Shown: positions 1 through 6,247, counted from the first letter of the stretch. The stretch: 19,648 nt of DNA from an uncultured Caulobacter sp. (GCA_937991555.1 CALKHU010000003.1:1-19648); one strand, 5' to 3'. Numbers and translations: made by a program. Notes: generated from the letters alone by a model not told the origin.

Positions 1-1
1 T

Positions 2-1765
2 GCGCCCGAGGTCGCGGCGCCGCGCGCGGCCGCCCGGCCCGCCGCCCGTCGCGCTGCGAAGGCCGAGCCGCGGCCGATCCGTTTCGCCGATGATCCCGCG
101 CCCCCGACCCCCGGGGACGACGACGGGGACCTAGACGACATCCCGGCCGCCTCCCGCGGCCGCGCCCCGGCGATCAGGGCGCCCAAGACCGCGCCCAAGG
201 ACAGCGGGCGCGAAGTGCGGGAGCGCCAGAAGAGCTTCGACTTCGACGGCCCGGGCGACGGCTTCCAGCTGCCGGAGCTGGCGATGCTGGCCAAGCCCAA
301 GCCCCGCGTCGGCGGCTTCGACGAGGAGGCCCTGCGCCAGAACGCCCGCTTGCTGGAGAGCGTGCTGGCCGAGTTCGGCATCCGCGGAAACATCGACCAG
401 ATCCGCCCGGGCCCGGTCGTCACCCTCTACGAGCTGGTGCCCGCGCCGGGCGTGAAGCACGCCCGGGTGGTCGCCCTGTCTGACGACATCGCCCGCTCGA
501 TGGGCGTGGCCGCCTGCCGGGTATCGGTGGTCTCGGGCCGCAACGCCATCGCGCTGGAACTGCCCAACGCCAAGCGCGAGACGGTCTATCTGCGCGACCT
601 GCTGGCCAGCGCCGACTACGAGAAGGCTTCCCAGACCCTGCCGATGGCGTTGGGCGAGACCATCGGCGGCGAGCCCTACATCGCCGACCTGGCCAAGATG
701 CCCCACCTGCTGATCGCCGGCACCACCGGCTCGGGCAAGTCGGTCGGCGTCAACGCCATGATCCTGTCGATCCTCTACCGCCTGCCGCCCGAGCAGTGCC
801 GGTTCATCATGATCGACCCCAAGATGCTCGAACTGAGCGTCTACGACGGCATCCCGCACCTGCTGGCCCCGGTCGTGACCGACGCCAAGAAGGCCATCGT
901 CGCCCTGAAGTGGACCGTCCGCGAGATGGAGGACCGCTATCGCCGCATGGCCAAGATCGGCGTGCGCGGCATCGCGGCCTACAACGAGCGCGCCCGCGAG
1001 GCGCTGGACAAGGGCGAGCACTTCGAGCGAACCGTGCAGACGGGGTTCGACGAGGCCGGCCGCGCCATCTTCGAGAGCGAGAAGATCCGCCCCGAGCCGA
1101 TGCCCTATCTGGTGGTGGTCATCGACGAGGTCGCCGACCTGATGCTGGTCGCCGGCAAGGACATCGAGGGCGCGGTGCAGCGCCTCGCCCAGATGGCCCG
1201 CGCCGCCGGCATCCACCTGATCATGGCCACCCAGCGTCCGTCGGTGGACGTCATCACCGGCGTGATCAAGGCCAACTTCCCGACCCGGATCAGCTTCCAG
1301 GTCACCTCGCGCATCGACAGCCGGACCATCCTCGGCGAACAGGGCGCCGAGCAGCTGCTGGGCCAGGGCGACATGCTCTACATGGCCGGCGGCTCGGGCG
1401 GGCGTCTGACGCGCCTGCACGGCCCCTTCGTCGCCGACGAGGAGGTCGCGGCCGTGGCGAAGTTCCTGCGCGACCAGGGCAGCCCGCAGTACCTCGAGGA
1501 GGTCACGGCCGGCGGCGACGACGAGGACGGCGGCGAGGCCGGCTACGGCGGCGGCGAGGGCGGCGGCGACGAGAACAGCCTCTACGACCGCGCGGTCGCC
1601 GTGGTCACCCGCGACGGCAAGGCCTCGACCAGCTACATCCAGCGCCGGCTGCAGATCGGCTACAACCGCGCCGCCTCGCTGATTGAACGGATGGAGCAGG
1701 AGGGCGTTGTCAGTCCCGCCAACCACGCCGGCAAGCGCGAGATCCTGGCCCCTCCGCCGCCCTAG
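2..1765 (+). CDS. ftsK: DNA translocase FtsK, C-terminal part (5' end outside window)
   Basis: The reading frame is open from the left edge to the TAG at 1763-1765, so the gene is cut at its 5' end. The GTG at 215 is an internal codon, not the start. The N-terminal membrane segments are missing. Seen in order: a Pro/Ala/Asp-rich linker (to about 230), the alpha/beta motor domain with Walker A GTTGSGKS at 719-742 and a Walker B-like VVVIDEVADLM near 1110-1145, a Gly/Asp/Glu-rich spacer at about 1507-1580, and a winged-helix gamma domain (SLYDRAVAVV...SYIQRRLQIGYNRAASLIERMEQ) to the end. Known for the family: a hexameric ATP-driven pump at the division septum that moves DNA and, through gamma, reads KOPS-type motifs and activates XerCD at dif. 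The lolA-like gene follows after 49 nt on the same strand. Identification is secure. Confidence 0.97.
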   Translation, partial: APEVAAPRAAARPAARRAAKAEPRPIRFADDPAPPTPGDDDGDLDDIPAASRGRAPAIRAPKTAPKDSGREVRERQKSFDFDGPGDGFQLPELAMLAKPKPRVGGFDEEALRQNARLLESVLAEFGIRGNIDQIRPGPVVTLYELVPAPGVKHARVVALSDDIARSMGVAACRVSVVSGRNAIALELPNAKRETVYLRDLLASADYEKASQTLPMALGETIGGEPYIADLAKMPHLLIAGTTGSGKSVGVNAMILSILYRLPPEQCRFIMIDPKMLELSVYDGIPHLLAPVVTDAKKAIVALKWTVREMEDRYRRMAKIGVRGIAAYNERAREALDKGEHFERTVQTGFDEAGRAIFESEKIRPEPMPYLVVVIDEVADLMLVAGKDIEGAVQRLAQMARAAGIHLIMATQRPSVDVITGVIKANFPTRISFQVTSRIDSRTILGEQGAEQLLGQGDMLYMAGGSGGRLTRLHGPFVADEEVAAVAKFLRDQGSPQYLEEVTAGGDDEDGGEAGYGGGEGGGDENSLYDRAVAVVTRDGKASTSYIQRRLQIGYNRAASLIERMEQEGVVSPANHAGKREILAPPPP

Positions 1766-1814
1766 GCGGTTGTGTGGTCAAGAAATCGCCCTGCGGCTCT
1801 GCTAGACGGACGAC

Positions 1815-2432
1815 ATGACGACCACGCGACGCGCCCTCCTCGCCGCCGGACCGGCCCTGCTTCTGGCTCCCGGCCTCGCCCACGCCGCCCTTGCGCCGGC
1901 CGATCAGGCTCTTGTCGACAAGGCGACGGCCTATCTGCAGAGCCTGCAGTCGGCGCGCGGCAAGTTCGTGCAGACCGACGCGCGCGGCACCCAGACGACC
2001 GGCTCGCTCTATCTGCAACGCCCCGGCAAGGCCCGCTTCGAGTACGAAGCCCCGTCCAGCCTGCTGGTCGTTTCGGACGGCCGCGTGGTCTCGGTCGCCG
2101 ACAAGCGGCTCAAGACCGTGAACCGCTACTTCCTCAGCCAGACGCCGCTGAAGCTGTTCCTCGCCGACGAGATCCGCTTCGACCGCGGCGTTCACATCGC
2201 CGGCGTCCGCCGCCTGAACGACGGCTTCGAGGTCACGGCCCAGGACCGGGCGGGCAAGACCAAGGGCCAGATCACCATGGTGTTCCATGACAGCCCGATG
2301 CAGCTGGTCGGCTGGACCGTGACCGACGCCCGCAACAACCCGACCCGGGTGCGGCTGACCAGCCTGGTCCGCGCGTCAGGCCTCGACCCGGCGCTGTTCC
2401 GGACTCCCGAGCCCCGGTCCCGCCCCTCCTGA
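1815..2432 (+). CDS. lolA: LolA-family outer-membrane lipoprotein carrier protein
   Basis: This is a 205-residue secreted protein. Residues 1-24 form a signal peptide (TTTRRALLAAGP, hydrophobic stretch, AHA cleavage site before residue 25). The RR pair is Tat-like, but export could equally be by Sec. The mature part matches the LolA pattern: an amphipathic helix with QSLQSARGKFVQTDARG, then TTGSLYLQRPGKARFEYEAP, which is the usual 'G.l.l.rPGk.Rw.Y..P' beta-sheet segment, then LLVVSDGRVVSVADKRLK. The family forms an open beta barrel that ferries lipoproteins across the periplasm from LolCDE. Some alphaproteobacteria carry paralogues, so the symbol is by family. It lies 49 nt after ftsK and may be co-transcribed with it. 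No clear Shine-Dalgarno was seen before the ATG. Confidence 0.85.
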   Translation: MTTTRRALLAAGPALLLAPGLAHAALAPADQALVDKATAYLQSLQSARGKFVQTDARGTQTTGSLYLQRPGKARFEYEAPSSLLVVSDGRVVSVADKRLKTVNRYFLSQTPLKLFLADEIRFDRGVHIAGVRRLNDGFEVTAQDRAGKTKGQITMVFHDSPMQLVGWTVTDARNNPTRVRLTSLVRASGLDPALFRTPEPRSRPS

Positions 2433-2440
2433 CCAGGCCG

Positions 2441-2455
2441 GATTGTGACACAATC
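2441..2455. repeat. 15-bp perfect inverted repeat after lolA
   Basis: GATTGT-GAC-ACAATC is a perfect 6-bp inverted repeat with a 3-base centre, beginning 9 nt after the lolA stop. No T-run follows, so a standard intrinsic terminator is unlikely. It sits 30 nt upstream of the TTGACG element at 2485, so it could be an operator for that promoter or a weak RNA hairpin. Function is unknown. Confidence 0.35.
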
Positions 2456-2484
2456 GCAACAGGCAAATACCGCGATTCAGCCGG

Positions 2485-2514
2485 TTGACGTTTCTGGCTC
2501 TTCGTTGCAATAAT
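2485..2514 (+). promoter_or_regulatory. Candidate sigma-70-type promoter in the lolA-xthA gap
   Basis: TTGACG at 2485-2490 is followed, after 17-18 nt, by CAATAAT at 2508-2514, giving a plausible -35/-10 pair in otherwise GC-rich DNA. A GATTC (GANTC, CcrM-type methylation motif) lies at 2474-2478, just upstream. Predicted start is near 2519-2521. The -10 is a weak match to consensus. It could drive the candidate RNA, xthA, or both. Confidence 0.45.
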
Positions 2515-2518
2515 GCCA

Positions 2519-2645
2519 CGCATAGCGGTTGCGCGCCCGACCTCGCGAAACCGCCGCACCGTGCCGGAACCTATCCCCTCCCGGCGGCGGCATGAGAGAC
2601 CACCTTATCCCGCCCGGATGCGTCTGCGTCCGGGCGGTTTTCTTT
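2519..2645 (+). ncRNA. Candidate small RNA or xthA leader with two hairpins and a terminator
   Basis: The stretch between the promoter-like element and the terminator has no convincing gene but folds well on paper. Hairpin 1 spans 2525-2554 (GCGGTTGCGCG paired with CGCGAAACCGC, one internal mismatch, loop CCCGACCT). Hairpin 2 spans 2563-2585 (GCCGG/CCGGC) with a pyrimidine-rich loop containing CCCCTC, able to pair with Shine-Dalgarno sequences. The third element is the terminator at 2610-2645. Together this would give an RNA of about 125 nt. Pyrimidine-rich anti-SD loops are known in several alphaproteobacterial sRNAs; membership in such a family is inference only. I see no SRP or 6S RNA hallmark. 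The alternative is a 5' leader/attenuator of xthA. Confidence 0.35.
2610..2645 (+). terminator. Strong intrinsic terminator upstream of xthA
   Basis: CCGCCCGGA at 2610-2618 pairs perfectly with TCCGGGCGG at 2629-2637, followed at once by TTTTCTTT (2638-2645). This is a textbook rho-independent terminator. It ends 26 nt before the xthA ATG, so it terminates something transcribed from upstream (lolA read-through or the candidate RNA). It is also evidence against longer N-terminal extensions of XthA. Confidence 0.8.
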
Positions 2646-2671
2646 CGCCCGAAGCAGCTTATTTCCGCCCC

Positions 2672-3478
2672 ATGCGCCTGCGCCTCGCCACCTGGAACAT
2701 CAACTCCGTCCGCCCGCGCGGCGAGCTGATCGGCCGCATGGTCGACGAGATCGCCCCCGATGTCCTGTGCCTGCAGGAGATCAAGTGCCAGACGGGCGAG
2801 TTCCCGAAGGCGATGTTCGAGGATCTCGGCTTCAGCCACTTCCGCATCGCGGGTCAGAAGGGCTGGCACGGCGTGGCCATCGCCTCACGGTTTCCGATCG
2901 AGGATACGGCCCCGCTCAACGCCTGCCGCGAGGGCCACGCCCGCTGCGTCGGCGCCCGCATCGCCGGCGTCGACATCCACAACTTCTACATTCCGGCCGG
3001 CGGCGACACGCCGGACCGGGCGCTGAACCCCAAGTTCGACCACAAGCTGGACTTCTACGAGACCCTGACCGCCGAACTCGCCCGGCGGAATCCGAAGGAC
3101 CCGCTGATCGTCACCGGCGATCTCAACGTGGCCCCCGGGGAGTTCGACGTCTGGAACCACCGGTACATGTCGAAGATCGTCAGCCACACGCCGGTCGAGA
3201 TCGAGGCCTTCCGCAGGATGGAGGCCTCGCTCGGTTTCCTGAACCTGATGCGGGAGGCGGCGCCCGAGCCCGAAAAGCTGGCCAGCTGGTGGAGCTACCG
3301 CGCCGCCGACTTCCGGCAGAGCAACCGCGGCCTGCTGCTCGACCACATCCTGGTCACGCCCGGCCTGCGCGACGCCGCCTTCCACACCGGCAAGGTGGTC
3401 GCGAAGATCCACGACGACGTCCGCGGCTGGGACAGGCCCAGCGACCACGCACCGGTGACGGCGGACCTGATGGTCTAG
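2672..3478 (+). CDS. xthA: Exodeoxyribonuclease III (AP endonuclease, ExoIII family)
   Basis: The product is 268 residues, the usual family length. It has all ExoIII/EEP signatures: ATWNINSVRPR at the N terminus, LQEIKCQ with the metal-binding Glu, NFYIPAGG with the catalytic Tyr, VTGDLNVAP with the Asp/Asn pair, and RPSDHAPV with the terminal Asp-His. It nicks abasic sites and removes 3' blocks during base-excision repair. The frame is open back to an ATG at 2513, but that 53-residue extension is Arg/Pro-rich, does not resemble the family and runs through the terminator, so the ATG at 2672 is chosen. There is no Shine-Dalgarno, and GCTTATTT lies only about 14 nt before the ATG, so leaderless or near-leaderless transcription is possible. 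Its TAG overlaps the stop of the convergent regulator gene. Confidence 0.95.
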   Translation: MRLRLATWNINSVRPRGELIGRMVDEIAPDVLCLQEIKCQTGEFPKAMFEDLGFSHFRIAGQKGWHGVAIASRFPIEDTAPLNACREGHARCVGARIAGVDIHNFYIPAGGDTPDRALNPKFDHKLDFYETLTAELARRNPKDPLIVTGDLNVAPGEFDVWNHRYMSKIVSHTPVEIEAFRRMEASLGFLNLMREAAPEPEKLASWWSYRAADFRQSNRGLLLDHILVTPGLRDAAFHTGKVVAKIHDDVRGWDRPSDHAPVTADLMV

Positions 3479-4161
3479 GGCTGCAGGCGGTACCCGCCCG
3501 CCTCGGTCAGCAGCAGACGCGCATTGGCCGGATCGGGCTCGATCTTCTGGCGCAGCCGGTAGACGTGGGTTTCCAGCGTGTGCGTCGTCACCCCGGCATT
3601 GTAGCCCCACACCTCGGTCAGCAGCTCCTCGCGCGACACCGCCTTGGCGCCGGAGCGATAGAGGTACTTGAGGATGTTGGTTTCCTTCTCGGTCAGCCGG
3701 ATCTTCTTGCCCTTGTCATCGACGAGCAGCTTCTGGGCCGGCCGGAACTCGTACGGGCCAATGCGGAAGACGGCGTCCTCGGACGCCTCGTGGCTGCGCA
3801 GGTGCGCGCGGATCCGCGCCAGCAGCACCCCGAACCTGAACGGCTTGGTGACGTAGTCGTTGGCGCCGGAGTCGAGCCCCAGGATCGTATCGGCGTCCGT
3901 CGCCGCCGCCGTGAGCATCACGATCGGCGCGGTCACGCCGCCCTTGCGCATCAGCCGGCAGGCCTCGCGGCCATCCATGTCGGGCAGGTCGACGTCGAGC
4001 AGGATCAGGTCCGGCCGGGCTTCCTTGCCCAGTCGCGCGCCCTCGCCCGCTGTCTCGGCCTGGACCACCGCGAACTCCTCATGGAGCTGCAGCTGCTCGG
4101 CGAGTGCGCCCCGGAGATCGTTGTCGTCGTCGACGATGAGGAGGGTCTTGCGTTGCGCCAT
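3475..4161 (-). CDS. cenR: OmpR/PhoB-family response regulator, probably CenR
   Basis: The product is 228 residues. The receiver domain (about 1-120) has the acidic pocket DDD 11-13, phospho-acceptor Asp56 in LLDVDLPDMDG, Thr84 and Lys106 (VTKPF). The C-terminal winged helix (about 130-228) has LTEKETNILKYL, EVWGYNAGVTTHTLETHVYRLRQKI and a final GGYRLQP. The start at 4161 (MAQRKTLLIVDDD) is preferred over an upstream ATG at 4233 because the extra 24 residues are not receiver-like. The N-terminal sequence and the location near parAB match my recollection of Caulobacter CenR, an essential envelope regulator phosphorylated by CenK. No partner kinase is present here, as expected for that orphan-located pair. 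Another OmpR-type regulator cannot be excluded. It is downstream of yggS on the same strand, with a 120-nt gap. Confidence 0.8.
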   Translation of the reverse strand: MAQRKTLLIVDDDNDLRGALAEQLQLHEEFAVVQAETAGEGARLGKEARPDLILLDVDLPDMDGREACRLMRKGGVTAPIVMLTAAATDADTILGLDSGANDYVTKPFRFGVLLARIRAHLRSHEASEDAVFRIGPYEFRPAQKLLVDDKGKKIRLTEKETNILKYLYRSGAKAVSREELLTEVWGYNAGVTTHTLETHVYRLRQKIEPDPANARLLLTEAGGYRLQP

Positions 4162-4238
4162 GGGCTGAACATGCACCGGTTCGGGGGTTCTGGCCAACCA
4201 CTCGAGCGGCCGCCGCGTTCCACAGATAGGCACAATGA

Positions 4239-4252
4239 GGCTGAAGTCAGCC
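4239..4252. promoter_or_regulatory. Inverted repeat upstream of the response regulator gene
   Basis: GGCTGA-AG-TCAGCC is a perfect 6-bp inverted repeat in the 120-nt gap between yggS and the regulator, about 78 nt upstream of the regulator start. It could be a repressor or autoregulatory operator, or part of a yggS 3' hairpin. The flanking CACAATGA is the most AT-rich part of the gap and may be near a promoter. No assigned binding protein. Confidence 0.3.
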
Positions 4253-4281
4253 CCTGTAGTCCGCCCGGGCGGCGGAACCGC

Positions 4282-4959
4282 TCACCGGTCCGCCCGAGGC
4301 GCTCTCGCGCCGAACAGGGCCGAACCGACCCGGACGCTGGTGGCGCCGAAGCGGACCGCCGTCTCGTAGTCGGCGCTCATACCCATCGACAGCTTCGAAA
4401 GCCCGTTCCGCGCCGCGATCCTGGCCAGCAGCGCGAAGTGGGGACCCGGCGGCTCCGCTTCCGGCGGGATGCACATCAGGCCCTCGACGGCCAGGCCCAG
4501 GTCGCGGCACCGGGCGACGAGCGCATCGGCCCCACCCGGCGCGACGCCGGCCTTCTGCGGCTCCTCGCCGGTGTTGACCTGGATGTAGACGCGCGGCGCC
4601 TTGCCGGTTCTGGCCTGCTCCTGCGCCAGGGCCACGGCCAGCCTTTCGCGGTCCACGGTCTCGATGACGTCGAACAGGGCCACGGCCTCGCGCGTCTTGT
4701 TGGTCTGCAGGGGGCCGATCAGGCGCAGTTCCACATCCTTGCGACGCTGCGGAGTCCAGCGCTGCTGCGCCTCCTGGACCCGGTTCTCGCCGAACACGCG
4801 CTGACCGGTCGCCAGGATGGCGTCGATCCGGTCATCCGGCTGTTGCTTGGAGACGGCGACAAGGGTCACATCGCCCTCCGATCGCCCGGCCGCCTCCGCC
4901 GCCGCGGCGATGCGGTGCAGAACCGAAAGGCGTAGCGCGGCGATCGATGGATCAGGCAA
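4282..4959 (-). CDS. yggS: YggS/PLPBP-family pyridoxal-phosphate homeostasis protein
   Basis: The product is 225 residues, normal family length. Diagnostic segments are LVAVSK with the PLP-binding Lys38, VFGENRVQEA (56-64), LRLIGPLQTNK (79-88), VYIQVNTGEEPQKAG, the GLMCIPP strand, and SMGMSADYETAVRFGATSVRVGSALFG, whose Ser/Gly residues bind the phosphate. It is a fold-type III PLP protein without known catalysis that buffers cytoplasmic PLP. The ATG at 4959 lies 13 bp inside the start of the divergent ThiE-like gene (if that gene starts at 4947), so its promoter must lie in that neighbour's coding sequence. The response regulator gene follows downstream. Confidence 0.93.
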   Translation of the reverse strand: MPDPSIAALRLSVLHRIAAAAEAAGRSEGDVTLVAVSKQQPDDRIDAILATGQRVFGENRVQEAQQRWTPQRRKDVELRLIGPLQTNKTREAVALFDVIETVDRERLAVALAQEQARTGKAPRVYIQVNTGEEPQKAGVAPGGADALVARCRDLGLAVEGLMCIPPEAEPPGPHFALLARIAARNGLSKLSMGMSADYETAVRFGATSVRVGSALFGARAPRADR

Positions 4960-5570
4960 CGGATGATCTCCAGCGGCTGATGGACCTGGCCGCGTCCTTA
5001 CGGCCCCGCTTCGCGTCCGGAAAGCCCCTGCCCCGCCTGCTGTTCGTCACGGACCCGGCCCGGACGCCCGATCCCGAGGCCATTGCAGCGCGCCTTCCGG
5101 CCGGCGCGGGCGTCATCTACCGGGCTTTCGGCGCGGTCGACGCGCTGACCCGGGCCAGGGCGCTGGCGGCGATAGCGCGTGAGCGGGAGTTGCTGCTGCT
5201 CGTCGGCGCGGACGCCGATCTGGCCGAAGCCGCCGGAGCCGCCGGCGTGCACCTGCCGGAGCGTGAGATCGGGGCTGCGACCCGGCTCCGGAGCGATCAC
5301 CCCCACTGGATCCTCTCTGCCGCCGCCCATTCGCTTGACGCCGCGCGGCGGGCGAAGTCGGTCGGGTGCGACGTCGTGCTGGCCTCGACGGTGTTCCCGA
5401 GCCGAAGTCCTTCGGCCGGCGCGCCGATGGGCGCGCAAGGCTTCGCGGCCTTCGTCGCCGCGGCGCCCCTGCCCGTCTATGCGCTGGGCGGCGTCAACGT
5501 GAAAACGGCGCCGGAGCTGGTCAGCTCGGGCGCCGCGGGCTTCGCCATGGTGGACGGCTTCAGAACTTGA
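4947..5570 (+). CDS. Thiamine-phosphate synthase/TenI-like TIM-barrel protein
   Basis: This is a 207-residue protein with the ThiE/TenI strand order: LLFVTDP (31-37), VIYRAFG (56-62), LLLLVGADADLAEAAGAAGVHLPE (82-105), SAAAHSLDAARRAKSVGCDVVLASTVFPS (124-152) and VYALGGVNVKTAPELVSSGAAGFAMVDGF. These match the family's 'lvtD', 'R.K', 'GvHlg', 'S.H...e...A...gaDyv..gpvf.T' and 'a.GGi'. The usual QxRxK substrate motif is reduced to IYRAF and the phosphate loop is altered (PSRSPSAGAPMG), so it may not be a true TMP synthase. An internal ATG at 4980 would remove the overlap with yggS; neither start has a clear ribosome-binding site. The 3' end overlaps the ntrZ-like gene by 11 bp, tail to tail. Confidence 0.72.
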   Translation: MDQATDDLQRLMDLAASLRPRFASGKPLPRLLFVTDPARTPDPEAIAARLPAGAGVIYRAFGAVDALTRARALAAIARERELLLLVGADADLAEAAGAAGVHLPEREIGAATRLRSDHPHWILSAAAHSLDAARRAKSVGCDVVLASTVFPSRSPSAGAPMGAQGFAAFVAAAPLPVYALGGVNVKTAPELVSSGAAGFAMVDGFRT

Positions 5571-5958
5571 ACGCGGTCTCGAGCCGGACGCGCGGGGTTT
5601 CCTCGCGGCCATCGGTCTTCCGGATCGGCGCCGGCTGATTGGGTCCGACGCCGACAGCGCCGCCGACGCGCAGGCGCGGGGTCACCTTGAAGAAGGCGCC
5701 CGCCTCGACGTCGCGGGCGGTCGGGCCGAGATCGGCGCGCGGGGTGATGTCGAGGGTCAGGCCCCAGCGGCCCTTCTTCGCGTCCCACACCAGCCGGCGG
5801 CCCTCCTGCGGGCCGAACTGGGCGTCACGGGCGTTGAAGTCGCCCTGGACGGTGAAGTTGGGCTTCGGCTTCGCCGGCGCGGCCTGGGCGTGCGCCAGGG
5901 TCGCCGAGCCCGCAAGGGCCAGCGCCGAGATCGCAGCGATGCTCAGGACCTTCGTCAT
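5560..5958 (-). CDS. ntrZ: Secreted NtrZ-like periplasmic protein
   Basis: This is a 132-residue protein with a signal peptide (MTKVLSIAAISALALAGSAT, AHA cleavage after residue 24) and a basic, glycine-containing mature part: VQGDFNARDAQFGPQEGRRLVWDAKKGRWGLTLD..., ARDVEAGAFFKVTPRLRVGG and a C-terminal RVRLETAFKF. The sequence and its place next to a DUF3576 lipoprotein and leuS fit Caulobacter NtrZ, reported as a periplasmic inhibitor of the sensor kinase NtrY; this assignment rests on memory, not a search. A start at 6009 would add 17 hydrophilic residues before the signal peptide, so 5958 is preferred; a GGCGG stretch lies just upstream. Neither NtrY nor NtrX is in the window. Confidence 0.78.
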   Translation of the reverse strand: MTKVLSIAAISALALAGSATLAHAQAAPAKPKPNFTVQGDFNARDAQFGPQEGRRLVWDAKKGRWGLTLDITPRADLGPTARDVEAGAFFKVTPRLRVGGAVGVGPNQPAPIRKTDGREETPRVRLETAFKF

Positions 5959-6247
5959 ATCCGCCGTTCCGGCTCCCCCAGCCGTCTCGCTCTTGCCATC
6001 TTTCATCATGAAACATGGTGAGCCTCGATCACGATTAAAAGCGGGTCTGGGCCGGGGTCAACAGACCATGGGTCGACTCGGATGGGGCGAGCGCCGATTC
6101 CCGGGTCGCCTGTGGCGCGAAGGCCACGAGATTCCCGTTTGGCGGCGAGGCGGCCCTGTTGTAGACCGGGCTGACAAAGGCGTCGGGGGTGGACGCCGCC
6201 GCGCCGGCATGTCAAGCGCGGCGCCGAACGTGTGGAGCGAGATAGAA
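5959..6247. promoter_or_regulatory. Divergent intergenic region with three GANTC sites
   Basis: This is 289 nt without a convincing gene, between the divergent ntrZ-like gene and lipoprotein gene, so it must hold both promoters. It contains GACTC at 6075-6079, GATTC at 6096-6100 and GATTC at 6130-6134, all matches to the GANTC motif of the alphaproteobacterial cell-cycle methyltransferase CcrM. It also contains TTTCAT-C-ATGAAA at 6001-6013, a short inverted repeat. TTTTAATC on the minus strand near 6030 is a possible -10 for ntrZ. No canonical -35/-10 pair could be fixed on either strand. Confidence 0.5.

Noticed and set aside
131..1726. 531-codon minus-strand frame opposite ftsK
   Set aside because: FtsK motifs are intact on the other strand, and the mirror product looks like non-coding translation.
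2519..2645. 6S RNA or SRP 4.5S RNA in the lolA-xthA gap
   Set aside because: There is no SRP tetraloop/asymmetric-loop motif. For 6S, the 5' and 3' ends pair for only a few bases and the length is short.
2513..2671. N-terminal extension of XthA from ATG 2513
   Set aside because: It would add 53 Arg/Pro-rich residues absent from the family and run through a strong terminator.
2767..4935. 722-codon plus-strand frame across xthA, the response regulator and yggS
   Set aside because: It spans three clear genes on both strands and is Arg/Pro-rich without motifs; a GC-bias artefact.
5998..6013. Third parS-like site (CTTTCATCATGAAACA)
   Set aside because: Only the right half (TGAAACA) matches; six of 16 positions differ from consensus, so at best a half-site.
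5639..6247. N-terminal extension of the DUF3576-like lipoprotein
   Set aside because: It would bury the signal peptide and lipobox inside the protein and overlap the ntrZ-like gene.
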